From an uncultured Ignavibacteriota bacterium (GTDB taxonomy: Bacteria > Bacteroidota > Ignavibacteria > Tepidaquicellales > Tepidaquicellaceae), in NCBI GenBank assembly GCA_937959065.1, contig CALGOI010000428.1:1-25598 (forward strand): 25,598 bases of DNA, given 5' to 3'. Below the pieces are notes generated by a model, which saw nothing but the letters and a program-made list of their open reading frames with translations, was not told the DNA's origin and made no database searches. Both the position numbers and the translations under genes were made by a program. The first letter of the stretch is position 1; the number at the start of each line of letters is the position of its first letter. Positions 17,013-24,656 of the stretch are shown one piece after another.

Positions 17013-18223
17013 GAAATATTGTCTGTTAATTGTTGGCTAGAACTTTTTTCATAGTATCTCAATCTAAATGAGAGAGAAATTAATATCCAGATTACTAAAG
17101 CTGATGCACCATATAAACTAAAATAAGGTTCAAAAATAAAAGTAATGTATAACCCTATAAATGATAACTGAAGTCCTTCAATATAAACTTTGTATTTCTC
17201 AAAAAAATCCGTTCCTTTTTTAAAAAAGAAGGAATAGAATGAAGCTCTAAAAATAAAAGAAAAATAGAGAATAAACCCTATAAATCCCATTTCAAGTATA
17301 GTTCTTAAATATGTATTATGAGAATGTAAAACCTTCACAATATAAAAAGGTAGTATCGAATCTCTATGGTGAATGAATGCATCAAACCCATAACCAAAGA
17401 AAAGATTTGCTTTTAATAATAAATAAGTTGCGTACCATGCTTGTAATCTCCCAAGTGAAGATTCGTCATAACCAAAATTTTTAACGGATAAAAATCTATC
17501 AAGTATAACATTTGAGAATAAAAGTGAAAATACAAGGAATAGAATAAAAGCAGGAACGATAATCTTTGGTTTTTTAACTATATAGAGCAAAAATGACAAT
17601 ACTATGGCAAGCCAAACACCCCTGGTTTGAGCTAGAAAAATCCCTAAATAAATAAAAACTAAGGTTATAATATATGGTATAATCTTTTCATTTTTAGCCC
17701 GGTTAAGGATATACGAAATATTAAACATAGACAAAATCATCAAGAAAGTTGCCATGATGTTGTAATCCTGCCACAGAGATCTAAGCCTTAGCCTAGTATT
17801 AAACCCTGAACCAATAAATACATATAAAGAATAAGCACCTAATATAGCTCCAACAATAAAAAGGTAAAAGAAGAATTTATCTAAGAATTCTGGTGTTAGA
17901 TCAATATTGTTAAAAATAATAAATATCAGTAAAGGAATAAAAATTGTTGCAAAATAATATCTAACACCAATTCCTGGTTCCGGTGACTTAATGATTATAA
18001 ATACACCCCAAATCAATAGTAAAGTCCACATAAAGATATTTGGAAGCTTTACATCAAGATTATTAAATTTATACTCATTCAAAAGAAAAAGTGAAAAAAA
18101 AATTAATACATAAAATCCTGTGATAAGCCAATCACCATCAATAATGAGCAAAGTGGGTAAAAGTAACAAGAAAAATTTTGTATCAGTGGGAACATTAAAT
18201 TTCTGAACCAATACTTTATACAT
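17009..18223 (-). CDS. Wzy-like O-antigen polymerase/ligase
   Basis: Integral membrane protein of 404 residues with about 11 hydrophobic segments and a short, basic C-terminal tail. It has the Wzy_C/O-antigen-ligase landmarks: QTRGVWLAIVLSFLLY, SSLGRLQAWYA, FFGYGFDAFIHH, and VLHSHNTYLRTILEMGFIG, a periplasmic loop with the His-Asn motif typical of WaaL/Wzy. It most likely polymerises the flipped repeat units; glycan ligation to lipid A or protein is the alternative, and the sequence does not decide between them. ATG at 18223 overlaps the stop of the PCP gene by 8 bases. This is the one gene here that clearly ends in TGA, which matters for interpreting the TGA in the GT2-PGT locus. Confidence 0.87.
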   Translation of the reverse strand: MYKVLVQKFNVPTDTKFFLLLLPTLLIIDGDWLITGFYVLIFFSLFLLNEYKFNNLDVKLPNIFMWTLLLIWGVFIIIKSPEPGIGVRYYFATIFIPLLIFIIFNNIDLTPEFLDKFFFYLFIVGAILGAYSLYVFIGSGFNTRLRLRSLWQDYNIMATFLMILSMFNISYILNRAKNEKIIPYIITLVFIYLGIFLAQTRGVWLAIVLSFLLYIVKKPKIIVPAFILFLVFSLLFSNVILDRFLSVKNFGYDESSLGRLQAWYATYLLLKANLFFGYGFDAFIHHRDSILPFYIVKVLHSHNTYLRTILEMGFIGFILYFSFIFRASFYSFFFKKGTDFFEKYKVYIEGLQLSFIGLYITFIFEPYFSLYGASALVIWILISLSFRLRYYEKSSSQQLTDNIS

Positions 18224-19355
18224 TTTGTCTGGCTTTCAAATAGATTTCCGAATAAACAAAGCTATATCCATATACAACAAAGAATACAAATCCCATAATA
18301 CCTAAAACAACCAGAGATCGTTTCGGCTTTGCTTTTTTATCAGGAATTGCAGGCGGGTCAAGAATCAAAACAGAGGGAGTCTCTTTATTCTCTTCAATTT
18401 TTGCTTGTTCGAATAAAGGCAAAACAAATGTTAAAATCTTGTTTTGAATTTCAACATTTCTTTTTAATCTAAGATAGTCAGTTAGGATTTGCGGTTTTCC
18501 TTTAAGACTCAGCATGCTGGAATAATCATCAGTATTCATTATATTTGAGGCTTGTTTTCTTAAAGAAGCAATCTTTTCTTCTTGAGCTTTTATTTCAGGT
18601 TGATTTGGAGTTAAAATTTTCCTAAGAAGATCAAGCTTTACCTCCTCTGAAGCAATCTGTGCTTCAATTTCAACTTCAGTTTTTATAGCAGCCTGAACAG
18701 TTAAATCAGGTGCTAATCCATAAATTTCTTGGAAAACTTTTAAAGAATCTTCAGCATCCTTTAGATCCTTTTTCACAATTTCATATCTTGATTCAATATA
18801 TTCCCTGTTGTTTCGTGCATCCTGAACACTTAATTCAGTATTAATTTTGTTTAGTTCTGATATTAGAAATTCAACAATCTCTTTTGCTTTTGCAGGATCT
18901 TTATGAAAAGCTCCAATGGACATTGTACCTGCAGCTTTGTCAATCGATATGGACATAATTTCTTCTCGAAAAGCTTTTATTGCATCATCCATCAACTTAT
19001 AATCCAATTCGCCCTCAGATTTTAAATTAAATTTAATAATTGTGGCTTCAACACATCTTCTACTAAGTAAAATGTTTTCATATAAAGATAATTCCTTAGA
19101 GGAAGAACCACCGGCCAAATCTCCAAATTCACCTAATTCCGGTAACCCACCCAGCAAACCTGATAATCCCGCTGCATCTGAAGAACTTTTGACAGTAGCT
19201 TCAGATAAGAAAATAGGTTCCATTACAAAAAATGCTAATATTACACCAAATAATAACGCTACAACCGTACTTATGATTAATCTTCTTTTATACTTAATAA
19301 AGACTTTTATAAAATCAGCTAAAGTAAATGATTTTTGTTTTATATCGGTTTTCAC
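18216..19355 (-). CDS. Wzz-like polysaccharide co-polymerase (PCP), no kinase domain
   Basis: Inner-membrane chain-length determinant. 379 residues: cytoplasmic start, first membrane helix (about 25-46), Wzz domain with a Gly/Ser-rich insert (residues 57-87), a periplasmic coiled-coil region (about 190-320) containing LTPNQPEIKAQEEKI (248-262), the Pro-rich PPAIPDKKAKPKR (334-346), then the second helix (347-368). The protein stops 11 residues later, so there is no BY-kinase domain, and no separate kinase or phosphatase gene is present. It likely sets chain length and pairs with the OPX protein encoded just upstream. The start is GTG at 19355: an in-frame TAA lies 9 bases before it and no ATG is available. 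Confidence 0.92.
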   Translation of the reverse strand: MKTDIKQKSFTLADFIKVFIKYKRRLIISTVVALLFGVILAFFVMEPIFLSEATVKSSSDAAGLSGLLGGLPELGEFGDLAGGSSSKELSLYENILLSRRCVEATIIKFNLKSEGELDYKLMDDAIKAFREEIMSISIDKAAGTMSIGAFHKDPAKAKEIVEFLISELNKINTELSVQDARNNREYIESRYEIVKKDLKDAEDSLKVFQEIYGLAPDLTVQAAIKTEVEIEAQIASEEVKLDLLRKILTPNQPEIKAQEEKIASLRKQASNIMNTDDYSSMLSLKGKPQILTDYLRLKRNVEIQNKILTFVLPLFEQAKIEENKETPSVLILDPPAIPDKKAKPKRSLVVLGIMGFVFFVVYGYSFVYSEIYLKARQNV

Positions 19356-19374
19356 TATATATTATATTCTTTTT

Positions 19375-21090
19375 TTAATCCCTGCTAATTAATATGAATG
19401 TAGTTATTACCCCGATCACCACGCCGGCTACCTGGGCTATTACGCTAATAACATCTTTAAATTCTTCTTTGACAATCTTTGGAACATAAATATAATCTCC
19501 CGAACCTATCTCAACGTCATCGGGTTTATACCAGCCACGGGAGTTGAACTTTATCACCCTTACATTTCCTTCTTCGGCTGAAAGAGAGAATCCTCCCGCT
19601 TTTTCTATATAATATTCGTAATTCTCACCTTCTTTATAAGGTACATAGCCTTCATTGTTTACCTGTCCATAAACATATACTATGTTCTTGTTGTCATTAA
19701 TGTAAACAATATCTTTATCTTCAAGTATTACATTCTGACTTAAATCATTTTCTTTAAACAAAGCCGGGAAATCTACTATCACCCTGTTCCTCCTGGATTG
19801 TATATCCTGCCAGAAATTTGTTTTATCTTCTTCTGAAACGATCAAATCATTTGCCCTTTGATTTACGTAGATCTCGAGCGTATCTTTTGCTTTATATTCC
19901 TGATCGTAATCCCTGAATACAATTGATAATGGAAGATAGGCGTCTCTTGTAAATCCACCCGCCATCTCAACTAAATCTTTTAACCGCGTCTCCTTAAAAG
20001 ATATAGGGTAATAACCGGGACGCTTAACCTCCCCAAGAATAGCTACTGTTCCCTTCTTATAATACTCCGGTTTAAACTTCACGAATATCCTGTCATAATT
20101 CTCAATTGCAAAACTTTTATCTTCATCATAGCTTAGATTAATAACTTCAAACCCGCCTTTATCTCTATAGGGCCTGTAAAGAGTAATACTATCCGGTTCG
20201 GCATCGGGCTGGAAACCCCGTCCAAGACCAACAGCAGTTTCAAGGTCATCACCTTTTGAATATTCATAAGAACCCGGTAATTGGACTCCACCGGTAATGG
20301 TTAAATAGTTCCTATCCATTTGAAGACTTGTCAGCTTTAATACATCCCCTTCTACAAAATACGGATTATATCTATCATCTCCGGTCATGAAGTACTTATA
20401 AATATCTACTTTTGATTTTGTGCCGTTTTTATGTATGATTTCCAAATTTCTCAGAGATATTTGAGGGACTAACAGCTCCCGTTCATTTTGCTTTTCATAT
20501 GTCAATCGGGAAACATTGGTTGTATCAAAGAATAATCTTTTTAAAACCTCTGACGGCCTGGTAACTGAGTTTACTTCATATGAGCTTTGTACCATACCGG
20601 TTATCTTAACGATAAATATCCTTGGCATAGTCAAAGTAAAGCTCACATCACTCGAATAATATCTTTTCTTGGTTGCTGCAACAACTCTTCTTTTTGCTTC
20701 ACGCAATGTAACACCATTTACATCTACTTCTCCAACAGTAGGAATAACAACAACTCCTTCAGGAAGTACGTAGATCGGCACTTGTTGATTTAGATAACCA
20801 TAGATCCCAAAATTGAACAGATCATTTGGACCAACGATATACTTATCCGGATCGATCGCGCCTTCCAGCGGTGTTAGCTGGCTATGCACATTTGCATCTG
20901 TAAAGGAACCAAACAATTCCGGTGCATCAGCATTTATTCTGCTGGATGGTATTTGTCCTCCCTGTTGCTGCATCATCTGCTGTAAAGGGTCATCAGACTG
21001 TTGATCACTTTGTTGCCCAAGCTGTGCATTAGCATGACATGCGATAGCAAGTAACAACACGATTAATAAAGCTATCCTTTTCATATTCAT
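19375..21090 (-). CDS. Wza-like outer-membrane polysaccharide export (OPX) protein with SLBB domains
   Basis: 571 residues. N-terminal signal sequence; C18 in LLAIAC could be a lipidation site, but the box is not canonical and cleavage after HANA (about residue 22) is also possible. A Gln-rich linker (25-47) follows. The polysaccharide export domain begins at PDKYIVGPNDLF (81-92). SLBB-like repeats: about 157-187 (weak), 261-293 (LTITGGVQLPGSYEY), 347-380 (VAILGEVKRPGYYPI) and 469-501 (IVYVYGQVNNEGYVP). A hydrophobic C-terminal helix (546-568) ends in SRD. The protein would form the export channel, fed by the Wzz-like partner encoded next. It is larger than E. coli Wza (about 380 residues). 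Its ATG shares the A of the preceding gene's TAA (TAATG). ATG at 21084 is an equally good start. Confidence 0.9.
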   Translation of the reverse strand: MNMKRIALLIVLLLAIACHANAQLGQQSDQQSDDPLQQMMQQQGGQIPSSRINADAPELFGSFTDANVHSQLTPLEGAIDPDKYIVGPNDLFNFGIYGYLNQQVPIYVLPEGVVVIPTVGEVDVNGVTLREAKRRVVAATKKRYYSSDVSFTLTMPRIFIVKITGMVQSSYEVNSVTRPSEVLKRLFFDTTNVSRLTYEKQNERELLVPQISLRNLEIIHKNGTKSKVDIYKYFMTGDDRYNPYFVEGDVLKLTSLQMDRNYLTITGGVQLPGSYEYSKGDDLETAVGLGRGFQPDAEPDSITLYRPYRDKGGFEVINLSYDEDKSFAIENYDRIFVKFKPEYYKKGTVAILGEVKRPGYYPISFKETRLKDLVEMAGGFTRDAYLPLSIVFRDYDQEYKAKDTLEIYVNQRANDLIVSEEDKTNFWQDIQSRRNRVIVDFPALFKENDLSQNVILEDKDIVYINDNKNIVYVYGQVNNEGYVPYKEGENYEYYIEKAGGFSLSAEEGNVRVIKFNSRGWYKPDDVEIGSGDYIYVPKIVKEEFKDVISVIAQVAGVVIGVITTFILISRD

Positions 21091-22514
21091 TAAAGATTAA
21101 AATTTGCTATTGTTTTCTCTAAAACATGCTGAGTATCATCAGTCACATAAGTCTCACAATAAAATCTGAGCAATGGTTCAGTTCCCGAAGCTCTGATAAT
21201 TACCCAGCCATTGTTAAAAAATAATTTATATCCGTCAAGGTCTTCTACTTTCTCAACTTTCTTCCCGGCTATCTCATCACCGGCTTTTATCTGTGAACAG
21301 TTTTCGAGCGTTGTATTTTTCTTTTCATCTGTTGTATGTACATCGATACGTTTATAAAAATATTTGCCAAATTCATCTTCCAATTCCTTCTTAAGCTCTG
21401 TTATACTTTTACCTGTCTTGGCGAGCATCTCCATATACATAAGGCCGTTATAGACGCCGTCTCTTTCCGGCAGGTGACCTTTAATTCCAATACCGCCGCT
21501 CTCTTCAGCACCTATCATTACATCTTCTTCTATCATATATTTCGAAATATGCTTAAAACCGATAGGCACAACTACCACGTCCAATCCGTACTTTTCACAA
21601 TACTTCTGGATCAGTTCACTTGTTGAGAAGCTTCTGACTACCTTACCTGTTAATTTCTTTGTCTTATGGAGATACATCAAAAGAAGTGCAAACATCTTTT
21701 GTGCATCGAGAAAATCACCCTTTTCATCAATAATTGCGATCCTGTCAGCGTCGCCATCAGTAACAAGTCCGATGTTATATTCACCGCTTTCTTTTATCGT
21801 GGTCATAATACCGCCGACATTCTTTTCAATTGGTTCCGGAGCTCCGCCGGGGGTTCCGTTTATGGGGAATGACGGGTTAACAACATTATTGATTTGTTCG
21901 ATTTTCATAAACTCATTTACTGTATTCTGGCCAGCTCCAAACATTGTATCATATATACCCTGAATACCAGAATTCTCGATACTTTGTATATCTATACCCT
22001 TTTTTAAATACTCTATAAAGTAGCCGCGGCCATCAAAGTATTCGACTGTTCCTTCTTGAATGAGTTGTTCAATGTTCTTATCATTGTTCACTTCAATACC
22101 GGCCAACTCAGCTTCAATAATTTTAATCTTATCAGGATTCATCGAGCCGCCAAACTCATCTTTTAGTTTGTAACCGTTATACTTGAATGGATTATGTGAA
22201 GCTGTGATCATCACACCAAACGGCATTTCTTTATCTCTGCTCACTAATGATACTGTCGGTGTAGTAACAAACGTTTCCGTTAAATAAACTTTTATTCCTT
22301 CGTTACCAAACACTTCAGCCGCACAGTGAGCAAACTCTTTTCCCAGAAAACGGGTATCATATCCGACAATAATGCCGTTTGAGATCTTCGGATGGTCTTT
22401 AAACACCTTAGCAACAGCTAATGAAACTCTCGAAACGTTTTCAAATGTGTAATTTTCACCGATGACGGCACGCCAGCCGTCTGTCCCGAATTTTACTGGT
22501 TCAGGTTTACTCAT
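21090..22514 (-). CDS. Phosphoglucomutase/phosphomannomutase
   Basis: Alpha-D-phosphohexomutase of 474 residues, from ATG at 22514. Interconverts hexose-6-phosphate and hexose-1-phosphate, the entry point to nucleotide sugars. All four domain signatures are visible: catalytic phosphoserine loop TASHNPFKYNGYK (S106), Mg-binding DGDADR (253-258), sugar-binding GAEESGGIGIKGHLPERDG, and the phosphate-binding RASGTEPLLRFY near the C-terminus. The residues do not settle glucose versus mannose specificity, though the Gly-rich sugar loop resembles bacterial PGM/PMM enzymes of the GlmM-PMM branch. It precedes the OPX gene with a one-base overlap, so it is almost certainly made with the export system and supplies it with precursor. 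Confidence 0.93.
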   Translation of the reverse strand: MSKPEPVKFGTDGWRAVIGENYTFENVSRVSLAVAKVFKDHPKISNGIIVGYDTRFLGKEFAHCAAEVFGNEGIKVYLTETFVTTPTVSLVSRDKEMPFGVMITASHNPFKYNGYKLKDEFGGSMNPDKIKIIEAELAGIEVNNDKNIEQLIQEGTVEYFDGRGYFIEYLKKGIDIQSIENSGIQGIYDTMFGAGQNTVNEFMKIEQINNVVNPSFPINGTPGGAPEPIEKNVGGIMTTIKESGEYNIGLVTDGDADRIAIIDEKGDFLDAQKMFALLLMYLHKTKKLTGKVVRSFSTSELIQKYCEKYGLDVVVVPIGFKHISKYMIEEDVMIGAEESGGIGIKGHLPERDGVYNGLMYMEMLAKTGKSITELKKELEDEFGKYFYKRIDVHTTDEKKNTTLENCSQIKAGDEIAGKKVEKVEDLDGYKLFFNNGWVIIRASGTEPLLRFYCETYVTDDTQHVLEKTIANFNL

Positions 22515-22529
22515 TAATTGTTATAATTG

Positions 22530-22961
22530 TTATTTCCTGTTTTCATTTACCCAGTTACGGACATAATCTATTGTCTCGTAAGTTGGTGTTCCGGGAGTAA
22601 AAAGATTACCTACTCCCATTTGTTTAAGCTCTTCTATATCCTGATCCGGGATAATTCCACCTCCAAATAGTAAAACATCATCCATACCTTTTTCTTCCAT
22701 TAATTTCTTAACCTTGGGAAAGATAGTCATATGTGCGCCGCTGAGAATACTGATTCCAATGGCATCTGCATCCTCCTGCAGAGCTGCTTCGACGATTGTT
22801 TCCGGTGTCTGCCTCAAACCCGTATATATTACTTCCATACCGGCATCTCTGAAAGCAGCGGCAATAACTTTGGCACCCCTGTCATGTCCGTCTAACCCTA
22901 CTTTCCCTATAATAACCCTTATTTTACCCTGATCTGTTTGAGTATTTTTCTCTTCAACCAT
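22530..22961 (-). CDS. Methylmalonyl-CoA mutase C-terminal (B12-binding) domain protein
   Basis: 143-residue stand-alone cobalamin-binding domain of the mcmA2 type. DGHDRG (24-29) is the DXHXXG motif whose His coordinates cobalt; SILSGAHMTIFP (71-82) and GGGIIP (100-105) complete the B12 pocket. In family members the small subunit pairs with a separate catalytic barrel subunit to convert methylmalonyl-CoA to succinyl-CoA. No barrel subunit is encoded here, so the partner must be elsewhere. With the acyl-CoA carboxylase beta subunit at the other end of the window it marks the propionyl-CoA route. It lies 15 bases before the phosphohexomutase gene, an odd partner, and has a candidate promoter upstream. 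Confidence 0.92.
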   Translation of the reverse strand: MVEEKNTQTDQGKIRVIIGKVGLDGHDRGAKVIAAAFRDAGMEVIYTGLRQTPETIVEAALQEDADAIGISILSGAHMTIFPKVKKLMEEKGMDDVLLFGGGIIPDQDIEELKQMGVGNLFTPGTPTYETIDYVRNWVNENRK

Positions 22962-22986
22962 AATTTTATTAAAAACTTAAGAATTC

Positions 22987-23018
22987 CAAAATTATTGTTA
23001 TATTAATACTTCTTCAAG
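22987..23018 (-). promoter_or_regulatory. Candidate Bacteroidetes-type promoter
   Basis: On the minus strand TAATTTTG (22994-22987) fits the -7 consensus TAnnTTTG exactly, and CTTG (23018-23015) lies 20 bases upstream, near the usual 19-base spacing for the TTTG -33 element. It sits in the widest gap of the window, about 25 bases ahead of the ATG of the B12-domain gene, and could drive the mutase and polysaccharide genes. No experimental support; AT-rich DNA raises the chance of a false match. Confidence 0.4.
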
Positions 23019-23036
23019 TGATTAAATATTCCTTAT

Positions 23037-24017
23037 TTACGCCTCTTTTGGCACTTCCAAAGCCCCTATATCCCTGTGTGAAACACGCTGATATATCAAA
23101 ACTGCGAAAATACCTACTATAACAGCAAACCAAAGTGTGGCTACTCTGATAATAATTGTTGATGCGACGGATATATTCTTTGGAATATTCAATATTTGCA
23201 ATAAACCCGTCAATGATGCCTCTGTTACTCCCAATCCACCGGGAAGCATTGCTATTGCTCCGATTAATGTCGAAAAACCGGAACTAAACGTTGCTGTTAG
23301 GAGACTAACTTCTATATTTGTCGATGATGAAAAGACATTAAGAACTATGTAAAAACCTATACATTCAAAAAACCATGAGAAAACACTTATAATGAACGCA
23401 ATGACCAGCGGTTTAAATCTTACTAACCTGTAAATGCTATCATATGCCGTATGGAATTTCTCCGCGTGTTTTGAAAGAATTTTAATTTTTTCCAATAACG
23501 ATATTAGATAAAGACAAGCCTTCTTCCAGCTAATAAGCAGTGTAAGACCCATAAAAATTACCCCGGTAATAATTATCAGTGTCTGTCCATAATCAAATAC
23601 ATATGCCCCAACTATACACAGAAAAACTATTGAAAGGAAATCTGTTAACCTTTCAGCGACAACGATCGGAGCGGATTTAGAAACAGGAGTTCCGTTTTCT
23701 TCCTTGAGCAGGTAAGACTTCAAAACCTCGCCCATTTTACCGGGAGTGACACTCATCACAAACGCGGATAGGAATATAAGAAAGCTTCTTCCTGTAGTTA
23801 GTTCAATCCCAAGGATCTTGCGGTAATATTCCCACTTCAAGAATCTGAAAATGTAATTAATAAATGAAAGTGCCAGGATCAGAGGGAAGAATAACCAGTT
23901 AAACTCTCCGAAAGCTTCAAGAAGTTTATCAAAGTCTGCGTAAACACTAAAGGCGAGAAAAATGATCGCACCCGCTACGGCTGAAAAAAGTATTCTCTTT
24001 TTATATTTAGAAAACAA
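23037..24017 (-). CDS. Flippase-like membrane protein (LPG synthase TM / YbhN family)
   Basis: 326 residues with about eight hydrophobic segments and a basic N-terminus (MFSKYKKR). It belongs to the lysylphosphatidylglycerol-synthase transmembrane (UPF0104/AglD-like) family: the family motif SVTPGKMGEVLKSYLL (about 93-109), VVAERLTDFLSI, and PGGLGVTEASLTGLL (about 260-274) are visible. These proteins lack the aminoacyl transferase domain of MprF; roles in lipid-linked sugar handling or lipid flipping are proposed for relatives, but the function here is not known. The start is TTG at 24017: an in-frame TAA lies 15 bases upstream and the next Met falls inside the conserved motif. Gaps of 45 and 75 bases flank the gene. 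Confidence 0.87.
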   Translation of the reverse strand: MFSKYKKRILFSAVAGAIIFLAFSVYADFDKLLEAFGEFNWLFFPLILALSFINYIFRFLKWEYYRKILGIELTTGRSFLIFLSAFVMSVTPGKMGEVLKSYLLKEENGTPVSKSAPIVVAERLTDFLSIVFLCIVGAYVFDYGQTLIIITGVIFMGLTLLISWKKACLYLISLLEKIKILSKHAEKFHTAYDSIYRLVRFKPLVIAFIISVFSWFFECIGFYIVLNVFSSSTNIEVSLLTATFSSGFSTLIGAIAMLPGGLGVTEASLTGLLQILNIPKNISVASTIIIRVATLWFAVIVGIFAVLIYQRVSHRDIGALEVPKEA

Positions 24018-24062
24018 CCGTTTTCTGTTCGTTTAATAAAAAATTTTAACCGTAGTAATGCT

Positions 24063-24656
24063 CTATATGATTTTCATTAAATTGAGGTACAGCTTTTTAA
24101 GCGGAAGTCCGACTACATTATAGTAATCTCCGTTAATTTTATCTATGAATAAACACCCAAAATCATCCTGTATTCCATAAGCCCCTGCTTTATCGAGCGG
24201 CTTGAAATTTTTGACGTAATATGCTATTTCTTCGTTATTTAGCTTACGAAAAGTAACGCTTGTACGCTCATAATCGAATCTTTCTTTCCCTGTCTTTGTA
24301 TCTATTATGTTAAATCCTGTATAAACATAATGAGTTTTTCCGCTGAGTCTTTTGAGGAATTCTGCAGCTTGTTTTTGATTTTTCGGCTTACCGATCATCT
24401 TTTTCTCCAGCATAACCACCGTATCCGCGCCTATAACTATCCTGTTTTCAAATTCAAACGCAACTTTACGGGATTTGTGTAATGCGTTATACTTTATAAC
24501 GTCAAGCGGTTTTAGGTCACTCCCCTCTTTTTCTTTGATGTTGCTGTCTATCGATACAAAATTCAACCCAAGCTGGTTAAGCAATGCAACCCTTCTGGAT
24601 GATTTCGATGCCAGCACATACTGACGCTTGAATATTTTGGATATCTTATTCGCCAT
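24063..24656 (-). CDS. maf: Maf-like nucleoside triphosphate pyrophosphatase
   Basis: 197-residue Maf/HAM1-like nucleotide pyrophosphatase, probably of the YhdE (dTTP/UTP) type, which hydrolyses non-canonical or excess nucleotides to monophosphates. Motifs: YVLASKSSRRVALL at the start (usual form LASxSPRR, here with Ser for Pro), FVSIDSNIKEKE, ADTVVMLEKKMIGKPKN (around 79-95), FLKRLSGKTHYVYTGF, and KAGAYGIQDDFGCLFID. The ATG shares its A with the TAA of proS, so the two are translationally coupled; the pairing of these two genes is plausible housekeeping synteny. Cell-division effects described for Maf in Bacillus cannot be inferred from this sequence. Confidence 0.93.
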   Translation of the reverse strand: MANKISKIFKRQYVLASKSSRRVALLNQLGLNFVSIDSNIKEKEGSDLKPLDVIKYNALHKSRKVAFEFENRIVIGADTVVMLEKKMIGKPKNQKQAAEFLKRLSGKTHYVYTGFNIIDTKTGKERFDYERTSVTFRKLNNEEIAYYVKNFKPLDKAGAYGIQDDFGCLFIDKINGDYYNVVGLPLKKLYLNLMKII

